A stretch of 64,000 bases of DNA from the NCBI RefSeq assembly GCF_000344685.1, contig NW_006920418.1, positions 980,415 through 1,044,414 of the forward strand. Reading direction: 5' to 3'. Position numbers and translations under genes: made by a program. Below the pieces are notes generated by a model. That model saw nothing but the letters and a program-made list of their open reading frames with translations, searched no databases and had not been told where the DNA came from. This document shows positions 44,975-57,100 of this stretch, in pieces. The stretch is from Gloeophyllum trabeum ATCC 11539 (Eukaryota; Basidiomycota; Agaricomycetes; Gloeophyllales; Gloeophyllaceae). Position 1 is the stretch's first letter. Every line of letters starts with the position of its first letter.

Positions 44975-47365
44975 ATGCCAGGAGCAAAAGTGACAGACAA
45001 GACCATTCGGGTCGCCCTGGCCAAGGTGTACCCAAAGGAAATCTGGTATTTCCTTGCCAGCTTCATCATCTTCCTCTCCCTGGTCCACTTTGCTTCACTG
45101 CTCCTGGCGAGACTGACCCGACGGCCGGCCCCGTCCTCACTAACCTCGGTCGTCGATCCCGAAGGCGGCAGTGCTCCTTCAAGCCCCAGGCGGGCCACCA
45201 ATTCCTTGCGCAAGGCTCCCACCGCTCTCGTTAACGCCTGGCGTATCCTCGCTTTCCGCTGCACCGTGCAGATTGGCAAATCGTACTCTCTGTGTTTCGC
45301 CGATCTATTCGCGACATGCGGGTATATTCTGGTCCTGTTTGTGTTCGCTTTGGTCAGGAGTAAGCATCTATGCAACATTTATCCATTCTGGCGATGGTAA
45401 ACACTCTCGATTGTAGCCACCGATCTTGAGGGCGTCAAGTTCGACTGGTCATTCTACAGCAATCGGGCTGGTACCCTGGCTGCGAGCCAATTTCCGCTCA
45501 TTACCGTCTTGGGTACAAAGAATAATGTCCTTACTCGTACGGACGCCAGTCTCTGCCGTTGGGATTCGACTGATGCGTTTGATATCATCCAGTACTAACT
45601 GGCATAAGCTACGAGAAGGTACAGTCCAAAAGCATCCGGGACTTGCGTTGGGCTCACTGTTAGTGATAGATGAACAACCTCCATCGCATGTCTGCTCGTG
45701 TCCTACTCGTACTCCTCTGGCTTCATGCCGGTTCCAAGGTAAGCGTCGCATTGTCATGTCTTCCCCCGATCATCGCACTCATTGTTGGCCTAGCTTGCAG
45801 TCCCAGGCGGGTAAGTAATAGTATGTGCCGGTAAGTACCCACCAACAAACATTCCCTGCAGTATCACCCCGGACGAGATTGGCACCACCTGGCTCAATCT
45901 GGGTTATGTGTCCGTGTTTGCGTTCAGCGCCCTGGTCTTGGTCTCTCTCCGCCCAGTCCGTGCTGTAGCATACGAGTTCTTCTTCTACATGCACTTTATA
46001 CTGGCTTTGTGAGTCATGTAGTCCGATCCCAATCCTCGACCTACGTTGCTTACACGCGTTATAGCTTGATCCTGCTTGGCGCTTACTACCACACCGTCAA
46101 CTTCAAGTGCGTCTCGTAACCTCCAAAGTCAGAGCCTAACCCTAACCACCTCGATCTAGCTTCCAGCAATACGTCTGGCCATCCTTCCTCGTATGGGGCC
46201 TTGACCGCTTCATCCGCCTCATCCGAGTCGTAGTTTTCAAACTCTCCCCGCACCTCTCATCCGCCTCCGACCCCTCAGTCACCGCCCGCGCAGACCTCCT
46301 CGCGCCCGACCTCGTTCGGCTGCGCGTCCCGCGCCCGCCGGGCTTCTCCTGGTCCCCGGGGCAGCTCTCCTACATCATCATGCCGGGCGTGTCGCGCCTG
46401 CCCTTCGAGGCGCACCCGTTCTCCATCGCGAGCGTGCATGACGGCGCGATGGACGGCGGCAACGGGGAGAAGGGCGGCGAGCACTGGAAGGAGGTGGTGT
46501 TCTTGATTAATGCCCAGAGCGGGTTCACGAAGCGCCTGGCGCATGCTGCGCAGAGCGGCGAGGCGAAGGTGAATGTGTTGTTGGACGGGCCGTATGGGTG
46601 CTCGCCGGATCTGGACGGCTCGGATACGGTTGTTCTCGTTGCGGGTGAGTGTCGTACACGCCAGTCGTTCGGCATCCACTGACATCCTTCGACAGGTGGA
46701 ACGGGCATCTCTTACACGCTGCCTCTGCTTCTGTCCGTTGCGAAGAAAGGGCGGGCCCGGAGGGTCCTTTTCATCTGGTCCATCCGAGACTCGAGTAGGC
46801 CACTTCCTTTTTCCCATCCTTACCATTGAGTAACCACGCCTGTGGCAGGTCACCTGCGCTGGGTCTCCCCCGCCATCATCAAAGCGCTCTCCTTGGCGCC
46901 CGCGAGCATGTCCATCTCCGTCTCGATCCACATCACGCGCCTGGGCATCGAGTCCCCGCCCAACCCGCTCGACATCGGCAGTTCACCCATGGCGCGGTCC
47001 GAGGAGTCGCTCGACACGCGCGTCGGCTCGTCGTGGTCGATCGAGAAGGCCGAGGCAGAGAAGACAGTCGACCTCCTGCACCTGCGCGCTGTGCAGGTGT
47101 CGTACGGCCGGCCGGACTTCCAGAGACTCGTGCACACCGAGTTGGAGGGCGCCGAGGGGCATACCAGCGTTTGCGGTGAGTCGGCCTTCGTGCTTCCACG
47201 GTGGTATGTTTCTGATGGGGTTGATTGTGTGTAGTGTGTGGAAGCCAGAGCATCGCGAAGAATGTGAGGTCCTCACTGAGGGTTAACCCGTTCGCCGGAC
47301 CGAATAGCGTCCTGAAGGGTGCGCCGAGCGTAACGCTGCACGTTGAGGCGTTCGGCTACGCGTGA
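44975..47365 (+). CDS. ferric reductase (FRE/NOX-like flavocytochrome b)
   Basis: Eleven exons (44975-45359, 45417-45536, 45593-45618, 45670-45738, 45794-45810, 45862-46008, 46065-46106, 46160-46644, 46696-46794, 46849-47175, 47235-47365) encode 615 residues. Two bis-haem histidine pairs are visible: H182/H196 (NNLHRMSARV, LWLHAG) and H250/H264 (FFFYMHF, AYYHTV). The FAD motif HPFS is near 353, the NADPH P-loop GGTGISYTLP follows the DGPYG motif, and the C-terminal VCGSQSIAKNVR closes the nucleotide site. It moves electrons from cytosolic NADPH across the plasma membrane to reduce Fe(III) or Cu(II). The upstream in-frame GTG region was ignored and the first ATG used. Exon 5 is a 17 nt microexon. 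Confidence 0.93.
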
Positions 47366-47670
47366 TTGTATTTATACTGCCATCGGCGGGAGAGTGTACA
47401 CGCCGTTTGTATCGATACATAGCACTGTCATTACAATGCAAAATATGTATTCAATTGTAGAACATCTTAGCTGTACCTAGTGGATCACAGAGGAAAGAGG
47501 CAAGCTTGTTGAGAGACCGTGTCCCGCCGCAGAGTGACCTACACAGGGCAGATGATCGCTGCGCGGATAAGCCCCACCCACCCGTCTTCATCGTCAGTGA
47601 AGGTCTTCCTCATGGCTGTTGTTGATCCACACAAGTATCGCCCCAAAGGCGCGATCCACAGGGTGGCTCA

Positions 47671-48060
47671 CTAACCACACGCTCCCGCCGGTGGTCGTCT
47701 AGACCTGTCGAACCCCGCCGCCTGGCTTGCCCAGGCGTGCAGCCGGCGCGGCGTGTCGGGATCGAGGTCCCTGAACCGCTGGAGGTGGAGATACGTGTCC
47801 TTCAAGTTCCAGAGCTGCATGCCCTCATTCTCGGGATACCACGTCACGGTGGGGAAATCGGAGGCGGCGGCGGCGGCGACGACCCCGCCCCCCAATCGCG
47901 GACGTGCTGCAGACCTGGTGCGCATGCACGACCGTCGAGCGCGGCGTCGGGCGGAACTGGCGCAGGTCGAGCGGACGTTCGCGACGCATCCGCGGGAGCG
48001 GGTCGGCGCCGACCACGGAGCTCTGCGGGACGAGCTGCCTCAAAATCCGCCATGTTCTGA
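47671..48060 (-). pseudogene. SAM-dependent methyltransferase relic 1
   Basis: Recognisable pieces of a class I methyltransferase of the UbiE-like type occur in three different frames: VVHAHQV, then LQHVRDW, then DFPTVTWYPENEGMQLWNLKD, TPRRLHAWASQA and GFDRS. After that the family C terminus is replaced by unrelated sequence. Frame changes without usable introns and loss of the SAM-binding N-terminal half indicate a dead fragment. The 3-prime flank around 47535-47590 resembles that of relic 2. Confidence 0.6.
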
Positions 48061-48303
48061 AGAAACAGTCGAGTACACGCAGCCATTAATGTTCGCAAAG
48101 AGACGCAGAACAAGCCGGGAGCTGCGTACATGCTTAGCGGATATTCAAATTACATTGCATCCAAGTGTGAATGCGACCACGAAGGAGACGCAAAATACAT
48201 ACATGCCGGTGCATGAGTGGAGAAACCCTGCAGAGGACGCTAGCCTAGGATAACTTATACGGGGCAGATGATCTCCGCACGGATGACCCCAACCCACCCA
48301 TCT

Positions 48304-48528
48304 TTAGTCCTTCCAAGGCTGCATAATCTTGCTCAGGTCTTCCTCCGTCGCCACCCCCGCCGCCTTCGCCGCGCGGGCAAACCAGTCCGCCTGGCTGTTC
48401 TTCACCCACAGGTCGTCCCAGAACGCGCGGTCCCCCGGGTCGGTGTAACACCAGATGCTCGCGCCGACGGTCATCTTGGAGCGATCGAAGCCCGCCTGCC
48501 AGTCGTAAACGGTGGCAGTGCAAGCCAC
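48304..48528 (-). pseudogene. SAM-dependent methyltransferase relic 2 (C-terminal piece)
   Basis: A 74-codon frame reads WQAGFDRSKMTVGASIWCY, DPGDRAFWDDLWVKNS, ARAAKAAGVATEEDLSKIMQ, matching the C-terminal 70 residues of the same methyltransferase family. No upstream SAM-binding region is present before it, so it is truncated. It lies upstream, in transcription order, of relic 1, so the two are tandem remnants and not one gene. Confidence 0.6.
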
Positions 48529-48769
48529 GCGAGGGAGGATGAGCTCGATAACGATTTCCGCCAGAGTCGAGTCACCTGTCTCCCCTTCGTCGATTCACCC
48601 GCAACGCTCGTGCTAGTCATCCTGTCTCCCCTTCGTCGAGTCCCTCTCTTGTATTATAGCCCCCGCTTCATGTCTACTTCCACGCGAAAAATCAGAGCGG
48701 CGGACGGGCTGCTCAGGACGGTGTATTCCCCCGGTGAAGCAATGTCGGATCGCTTGCGTTCTGCGTGGA

Positions 48770-51430
48770 ATGACTCGGCTGATCAGAGGCTTGTACAGAT
48801 TACCCAAGGAGGGCGAGCGCAACGTCCTCATCACGTCCGCCCTGCCCTACTGCAATAACGTCCCGCATCTCGGTACGTCCGTCGCCCTCCTCACGCGACC
48901 TCCTTGGCATGATGTCGCGCAGGGAATATCATCGGAAGCACGCTCAGCGCGGACGTCTTTGCAAGGTGCGTCGCAGCGCTTTTTTGTCTACCTCCGACCT
49001 CACTCGGCATCATGCTAGATATAACCGTACGCACACCCTCATCGCACATCCCACCGCTAGTTGATCATCCCTCGTACAGGCACACGAAACCGCAGAACCC
49101 TCTACGTCTGCGGCACCGACGAGTACGGCACCGCAACCGAGACCCAGGCCCTCAAGGAGGGCGTCACACCTAAAGAGCTCTGCGACAAGTACAACGAGCT
49201 CCACCGGGAGACATACAAGTGGTTCGAGATCGGCTTCGACTACTTCGGCCGCACGTCAACGCAGCAGCACACCGAGTGCGTTTTGCTTTGCTTTGCTTGT
49301 GCGCTGCTAATCGCGGGCACGGGCTCCCAGGATCGCGCAGAGTATATACCTCAACTTGAAGCACAACGACTACCTCGAACGGCAGACGAAAGAGCAGACG
49401 TACTGCGAGGGGTGTAAAAAGTGCGTATCGCCGTCCACTGGCTCTACCTACAACGCGCTCACGATCACGCAGGTTCCTCGCCGACCGGTTCGTCGAGGGC
49501 AAGTGCCCGCACTGCGGCGCCGACGTACGTGCCCCCCTCCCTCCATCTCATCTCCCCTCACCCCGCTCTTAGGACGCCCGCGGCGACCAATGCGACTCGT
49601 GCGCGCGCACGCTCGACGCGATCGACCTCATCTCCCCGCGCTGCCTCATCGACCGCACGCACGCCGTCACCACGCGCTCCTCCGAGCACATGTACGTCAA
49701 GCTCGACAAACTCCAGCCTTTGACCGAAGCGTGGATCAAAAAATCGTACAAAGAGGGCAGGTGGAGCGCGAATTCGGTTATCAACGCGGAGGGCGAGCTG
49801 GTCGATGCGCGGTTGAAGGGGGGGTTGCGGCCGAGTCCCGTGACGCGGGATTTGCAGTGGGGGGTGCCGGTCCCGATCGAGGGGCCGGAGGACGAGGCGA
49901 TGCGGGGCAAGGTTTTGTGTGAGTCGTCTCGTGCGCTTGCTCGTCTCTGTCCCGAGTTGACCTGGGTTACCGCGATTAGACGTCTGGGTATGTAACAGAC
50001 TCGAGGCGTGTGTTCCGGGACCGCTGACCATTGCGTGTGCCGTAGTTCGACGCGCCCATCGGGTACCCGAGCATCACCGCCAACTACACGCCCGAGTGGA
50101 GGCAGTGGTGGTTCAACCAGCAGCACGTGCGCCTGTACCAGTTCATGGGCAAGGACAACGTCTACTTCCACACCATCTACTGGCCCTCCATCCAGCTCGG
50201 CGACGGGCGCCCGTGGACGACGCTCCACCATCTCTCCACCACCGGTGCGTCCTCCTTGCACGTTCCATTTCTGATATATTTTACGCCGTGTTGTAGAGTA
50301 CCTGAACTACGAGGGCGGCAAGTTTTCGAAGAGCCGGAACCGCGGCGTGTTCGGGCCCGCCGCGAAGGAGACGGGGATACCGTCGCCCGTGTGGAGGTTC
50401 TACCTGCTGTCGGTGCGCCCGGAGACGTCGGATGCGATGTTCTCGTGGGATGAATGCGTGAGTGCTCGGCGCATGCGCTCGAGGTCTTGTGTGTTGCTCA
50501 TGTGTCCTGCTAGATCGCGGCTAACAATAATATCCTGCTCAACAAGTAAGTTTTCAGGTCCGAGATAATATACAGGAATTAATCATAACGCGTCTCAGCT
50601 TTGGCAATTTCGTCAACCGCGCGCTCAAATTTATCGCGAGCCAATACAACAGCACCATCCCGGACGCAGGCGACGCCCCGGGCCCGCTCTCGCCCAACGA
50701 CCCCGCCGACGCGGCCTTTATCGCGGACGTCAACGCGCTCCTGCGCGACTACACCGACGCGATGGACGCCGTCAAGCTGCGCCTCGGCCTGCAGACCGTC
50801 ATGGCGCTCTCCAGCCGGGGCAACACCTATCTCCAGGCCTCCGGGCTGAACAAAACGCTGATGGCGGAGAACCCGCGGCGCTGCGCGCAGGTCGTCTCGC
50901 GCGCGGCGAACTTGATATACGTGCTCTCCGCGCTCGTCCACCCGTTCATGCCCGCGACGGGCGACGCGATCCTCGCGCAGCTGAACGCCCCCGCGCGCTC
51001 GGTGCCGGATGTGCTCGGCGTGGATCTGCTGCCCGGGCATGTGATCGGGACGCCGGCGCATCTGTTCACGCGGATCGACGAGAAGATGGCGGATGTGTTC
51101 CGCGCCAAGTTTGGCGGGCTGCCCGGGGGCAGCCCGGCGGCGGCGGCGGCGGAGGTGAAGGCGGACGCGACGCATGTGGCGCCGGGGATGTCGAAGCGCA
51201 AGGCGGCGGCGGCGGCGAAGAAGGCGAAGGCGGACGGCGCGAAGGCGGAGGGCCCCAAGAGCCCCGAGGTGCTCGCGTGGGAGCAGAAGGTCGCGGAGCA
51301 GGGGAATGTGGTGCGGGAGCTGAAGGCGCGCGCGCCAAAGACGAAGGAGGTGGAGGAGGAGATTGCGAAGAGTGTGGAGGCGCTGAAGAAGCTCAAGGCG
51401 GAGTTGGCGGACCTGCAGAAGCAGTCGTAG
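48770..51430 (+). CDS. cytosolic methionyl-tRNA synthetase
   Basis: Twelve exons (48770-48872, 48923-48965, 49019-49026, 49080-49275, 49331-49420, 49473-49524, 49573-49918, 49980-49987, 50046-50244, 50297-50457, 50514-50545, 50599-51430) give 689 residues. Class I signatures: [13 protein letters not shown] (HIGH variant), [14 protein letters not shown], zinc-binding CEGC/CPHC/CDSC pairs, [22 protein letters not shown] and KFSKS. The anticodon-binding domain follows, then a long Ala/Lys-rich, Lys/Glu coiled C-terminal extension (from about residue 600). It charges tRNA-Met with methionine. Two exons are only 8 nt (ATATAACC and ACGTCTGG), each needed to keep the RYNRTRN and LYVWFDA motifs. The N terminus is uncertain: ATG 48770 gives a short leader with no GST-like domain, and longer in-frame leaders exist upstream. 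Confidence 0.95.
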
Positions 51431-51543
51431 TTTTGTTTTTCTGTTCGTCACGGAAATTGTTTTATATCGGCCTGCGTATTTCATTCATCTGTTTGCATGC
51501 AATATACAGGTCTACCACTGCAATTCCCCTCATCCTGATGATG

Positions 51544-53267
51544 TCATGTGCAGGCATCCAAAGTCCAGATTTGACTGGAGACTTCGCAGTTGTCCCGAGC
51601 GATGACCTGCCAGAGTAAGAAAGTGCGAATGCACGAGGAGACAATACAAAAATCCTTACTGCAACGGCGAGATCGGACTCGGAAACCAATCGGTGATCGT
51701 CCGGGGGCTGCGGATCCATGAATGGCAGGAATATCTCCCATGCGTCCTGGAGGAGCGTCCACAGGGGCGGGAGGCGACATACGTCCATCACATGCTGCAC
51801 CTCAGTCGACATAAAGAACCTGGAGGTGGAGGGTCACCTCATCGGATGGCGCCCAGAGGGCACTCAAAGCAATGCTTACTGATAGGCTGGTGGATCGTCT
51901 GCCGTCTCACTGGGCAGGAGGATCGGGTTGATCCACCAACGGGTCGGCTTCTTAGATCCACGGATGAGCAATTCCTTCCCTATTTTCACGATGGCCGCAA
52001 AAGTACCACTGGCCACGTTTTGCAAGGTATAGCCATCCTTGCTGGCCACGAGCTTCCACTGGTGGGAGCGGTTCGTTGGTAAGCAAGAAACGGCGGCAAT
52101 ACTTGATGACTTTGTACCTTCTGGCTCAGTGACCCGTCCGACTTGGACAGGATGACTGGAGTGCCTTCGGTTGAGCGGCCTCCGCGAAGGGTCATCACTG
52201 TCCCTTCTGAGAAGTTCTTGATCATATACGTCCCATTGTCCACGATGCGATAAGGAGACGATAAATCGCGAGCAACGTCCAAAAAGTCCATCTCCAACTC
52301 GCATGCGCGGCGGAAGATCTTGTTCCATTGTTCTTCAGCTTGTGGTGTCCAGTAGTGGGCTATGTTCCGGTTGATGAATGCTGTAGCCTATCCAGTCTCC
52401 GTTTCATCTAACATTCGAATTAAAAACGTACTGTGGTACGCTTGCGCGTAGGAATTGTCGGCGTTGAGAAGTACCCAAAGCCGGTAGTATGGGGAATCTG
52501 AATAACACAGCCAATGGGTAAATGCCGCTAGTGATCAGATAAATATGCAGACTTCTGATGGTGCGTGGATCTCTTGCAAGCTTGAATCCAATATCGGAGT
52601 ATCCCTGCTAGACGTGAGCAGCCTATAGAGCTTCATGCATGCGAGGGACGTACGATGATGCACGGGACCAAGGCGATATGCATCCTACCAAGCCACAACG
52701 TGGTGTCATGCATCTCTGATAGAAGGAATAAACTAGACGAACTCGAACCAATTGCCTTCCCTGGCAATGCTGACGTTGAAGTCAACAGATGCTTGGAGCC
52801 GTTTACTGAGCGGTGTATCTTTCACGACGGCCCTCGGAAGTCCCAGACTGTTTTCGCATATCTGGTTCATAGCGTCGACGTAACTAACAGTGTGCGGGAG
52901 CTTCATGGCGAATTCTTGCACATCTTCGAATGCCGAAGTGGAGACGGATGCCATCCTAACACTGATATATTTCTCCACATATTTCGTGTCTTGCTGCGAA
53001 AAGCCAAGATCGATTTGAAGCGGGTTCCAACATTAGAGGTTGTACGTACGATCATATAATATCGGAATCCATCCAGGGAAGCAGTTCCCTTCGCAAGTTC
53101 CTGCAGATAAGGGTGATTCATGTATTTGTCCCAGACATCTTGATTGTTCTCGATCAGTATTCGGATATAATCAGGCCCTGTCTTATCCTCCGGACGTGAT
53201 TTAAGGACGCCACCAGGGAAAGGTAGAGTTATTGGCAAATGCTGTATCCTGCCAGTGCGAAAGACAT
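51544..53267 (-). CDS. TENA/THI-4 (haem-oxygenase-fold) protein fused to a ricin-B-type beta-trefoil domain
   Basis: Exons read: ~53267-53050, 52993-52749, 52684-52654, 52604-52553, 52497-52432, 52380-52118, 52058 onward, ending near 51544. The N-terminal part shows NRDLW-like NNQDVWDKYMNHPYLQEL, GTASLDGFRYYMIQD, FEDVQEFAMKL, SIAREGNWMHIALVPCIIGY, NSYAQAYHTFINRN and EEQWNKIFRRACELEMDFLD, the all-helical TENA/THI-4 family linked to thiamine breakdown products. It continues in frame into YRIVDNGTYMIKNFS, GTVMTLRGG, GTPVILSKSDGSLSQKW, GYTLQNVASGTF, a carbohydrate-binding-type QxW beta-trefoil. The last exons (QIWTLDACT end) and the true start codon are tentative. The TENA catalytic Cys position could not be fixed. 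It is divergent from the NLR-like gene. Confidence 0.7.
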
Positions 53268-54135
53268 CGTGAGTTCTTAGCGAACGCAGGGGAATATAGG
53301 GACGACGCACTCTGAGTCTACTTGAGCGAACTTGAAAGCAAGTTCAGCTCGCGATACTGGTGCTTCGAGTCGGACGAACATAGCGTAGAAAGTGAACAGT
53401 CATCGGACGAGTTTGGGAGAGACGGGACCGGCTTTATGGGCAAGCATAGACCCACTATCGGGGTGCCTGGATTCCTTTCAAGTCAGATAAAGCTCTTTGT
53501 TTTACTGTAACTCGGAAGAGCTCCAGAACCGGGTTCGACTGTGCTTGGGTATCTGAGATATATGGAATGTCGAGCTTCTCGAACGATTCAGAGTTCACCT
53601 GCTAAGGTGGAGTCTCATGATCATGAACGCTAGCATTCCATGCACCGAAGGACTTACACGGTTTCCTGACTATTGTGGGTCATGATGATCCAAAATATTG
53701 GAAACATGATCAGAACTGCCCTTTGCAAGCCATGGGGCTATCATGGAATCGGGAGACGGTATTGGTTGGCTAATATCCGTGGGAATAGTCGAACGAATTC
53801 AAAGCCACGCTTCAGGCTGATATGAAAGGCACGCGGACTCCGACTGCACCCACTGCTGTCAGAGAACTGCTATCTTGCACCTTATGTTGTCTTCGCCTGA
53901 TTATTGTGGTCGGAGCTGTCCTTGGGCCGAGCCTAATTTGTCGATGTTGCTTCACACACTAAAGACAGGCACCTTCGGCGCCTGGTTCATTGACAGAATC
54001 ATTCTCGGGGTACAGCCAAAACATCGGAAACATGAGGGATTAACCTTACGTGCTTTCCGAGGCTCTGGGCATCCACGGTTTGCGAATACCTAAGCATCAT
54101 GGGCCTTTGCTGTTAATCTCTTTCAGGTCTGAACT
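53268..54135. other. divergent intergenic region, TENA-fusion and NLR-like genes
   Basis: About 870 bp with a few short frames that resemble nothing. The 5-prime end of the TENA-fusion gene may extend into it. Confidence 0.45.
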
Positions 54136-57100
54136 ATGACATACGGAAGGAGATCCTCCTCCCGTGCGGCTGCTGCAGGAACTGTTGCTGTGGACTCTCT
54201 GAAAGTCTTGCTTCCTTTCGCGAAAGCTGTCCCCCTGGCGGGAGACTTACTTGGCGCGTCGATCGAGACTGTACTGGGTATTGTCGAGATCAACAAGGTG
54301 CATGGGTTCCAACATCCCTTGTAAAAGTACTAAGAGATTATCAGGAAGTAGAAACTCTGAAACGTCAGTGCACGGCGTTGACAGACCGCGCCTACACAGT
54401 GACAGCCGCTATCATCACTGAGCTTATGAAGGGAGATTCGAAAACTCTACCTTCTCGAGAGATCAAGGTCAAAGCTCTGAACGGGTAAGTGATGCTTACC
54501 CTACTCGTTCTAACGCATTACGCCAACCTCAGGAAGCACACTCGTCGAAATTCAGCAGTTACTGGAGAGTCTGACGGATGTGTCTTTGTGGCACCGAGTA
54601 ACGGGAAGGGACAAAATTAAAGATCGGATTTCCAATCTGACAAACCGGCTTAACAATGCGATTGATGCATTTGGAGTAGGTAGATCTAGCATTCACTATT
54701 ATCAAGTTTTGTAATCACACCTCTTAAACAGATAACGTCGATTATGCGTTTTGATGACGCCCTTGTGGCACTAAGTTCTGCAATGGCAGCTGCGAAAGCA
54801 GCACGGGACCTGACCGATCTACATCGTAAGCCTTCCAAAGGTATTTGGACGACGGCGGTGATACTAAAAGATTCCATAGACTTTCTCAGCCCTGTTGAAA
54901 CCGCCAGCTTTGAAGCGCGTCACCCTGAGTCTGGCTGTCTGAGCGGAACGCGAGATGCACTACTGGAGAAGATTTCTGCCTGGTTCAATGACGAAGACCC
55001 CGAGGTGCCCCAGATTTTCTGGCTATCGGGATTGGCTGGGACGGGCAAAACAACAGTTTCCCATACAATTTGCGATATGACGAAGAAGATCAATCGGCTG
55101 GGGGCGGCATTCTTTTTCTCCAGAGATAGCACTGACCAGCGGCGAGTCTCGAGAATCATACCAACGTTGGCTTACCAGCTCGCGGCGGTTAGGCCGGAGC
55201 TGCGCTCCGAAATATGTGCATCCATTCAGAAGTATCCACACGCTCCCGGTAGCGCCCAGAAGTTGCAGTTTGATTATCTCCTCAAAGAACCGTTGCTCCA
55301 GTTGTCGGCGCACACGCCTACCCTCCTGGTCGTTTTGGATGCCCTAGATGAGTGCGACAAGGAAAGAGGCAAAGAAGGCGGCGACCTGCTGGACCTTCTC
55401 TTTGCGGAAGTCCCTCAAAGAAAATTGAGGCTCAAAGTCCTCGTTACAAGCCGGCCGGAACGATCAATCGAAGAGACGTTCAAGAGAACTGGTGGCGGCT
55501 CTTCAGTGTATCGCCCATCTATACTGCACGAAGTTGACCAGTCCATGGTAAAACGTGACATCGAGCTATACTTGACCCATCATCTACATCGGATCCAGAT
55601 GGACCGGGCGATACAGCCGCCTTGGCCCGCCGATTACGCCTTGAGTCTGCTCCTTGCTCGTGCCGGTCTGTTATTCATATTCGCTGCCACCATGGTCAAT
55701 TACCTCGCGGACTCTTATTATACCCCTCAAGAACAATTAAGGCGATTGCTTGAAGAAGCGGCTCAGCCGTCGTCCACCTATATGGGTGTGGATGAGCTGT
55801 ACCTCCATATCTTACAAAGAATGGTGGAAGGCAGGCGAGACCGGGACCTACTTTGCAAAAGATTTCGTGACATTGTTGGAGCAATCGTGATCGCGCAAGA
55901 CCCGATGTCCATTAAGACGTTGGCGACTCTCATGCAGAAGGAGGAGGATGAAGTTTTAGTGGCATTGCTCCCTCTTCGCTCCGTCCTCGTTCTCAATCCC
56001 TCGGATCGATCTACGCCCATACGCATCTTTCATCCGTCCTTTCGCGACTTCCTTCTCAATCGTGAGCGATGTATGGATGTCCAGTTTGCTATCTCTGAGG
56101 CAGAAATCCATGGACAATTGGCGGGAGACTGCCTAGCGATTATGATTAATAGCCTCAAACGGGATATATGCGACATTGGTGATGAGCCGATACTGAATGT
56201 GGAGATCCCCCAGCTTCAAGCGAAACTCGGTCAACAGATTTCCCCCGCACTATCGTACGCCTGCCGGCACTGGGGCACTCATCTTTCAAAGTCTGCCCAG
56301 GATGCCACATCTATGGCGCCACTGAAGGAGCAATTATCCGCGTTCACTTCACGAAGACTTCTGAACTGGATAGAAGCCGTCAGCCTCAGTGGCCAGTTCT
56401 CCTCATGCATCGCCAACCTGGCACTTGCCGAAGACTGGTGCAGGGTGAGTAACAGGCCCTTTAGAACCTGACGCTCTATTGATCACCTTTCGGTCGCAGG
56501 TGAACTCAATACGAAGCGATACCTATTCTCTCATTTCTGACGCTTACCGTCTCGTATTAGACTTCCAGAAAGTCATACGGGAAAGCACAATGCAGCTTTA
56601 CGCATCTGCTCTTGCGTTTATCCCGAATTGCACGCTCCTACGATATTACGAGTCCGAACTGAGTTCTTCCGTCAGAATGACGACTCCTCGGACGGATAAT
56701 TGGGACGTTTGCAATCTGGTGCTGGAAGGTCACACTGGCCCTGTGCGCGCACTTTCCTTTTATCCCGACGGGAGTCGGCTTGTATCTGGATCCGAGGACA
56801 ATGATTTGCGGCTCTGGAATCTCGCGGATGGTCAATGTCTAATGCACTTATGCGGCCACTCTGGTCCAGTCAACTCGGTGGCTGTCTCCGGGGACGGAAA
56901 CTACATTGCCTCTGGCTCCGACGACGGCACAATCCGGACATGGCATGCTGTGACTGGGCAGTGTCTTACCGTATTCAAGAAGACGAGAGGCGGTGTTATT
57001 AGTGTGACCTTCTCCTCGGACGGACGAACTATCGTCTCTGGGCATGAAGACGGACTGCTCAGGATCTGGGACGCGTCTACATGCAAGGTGCGATGGACCC

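Noticed and set aside
51120..51300. Ala/Lys/Gly-rich stretch as possible frameshift or misassembly in MetRS
   Set aside because: The frame stays open and the biased Lys/Ala coiled tail is common in eukaryotic synthetase extensions.
50579..51484. 301-codon minus-strand open frame opposite methionyl-tRNA synthetase
   Set aside because: It is a shadow of a very GC-rich exon, Arg/Leu/His-rich and low complexity, with no domain; the plus strand is clearly coding.
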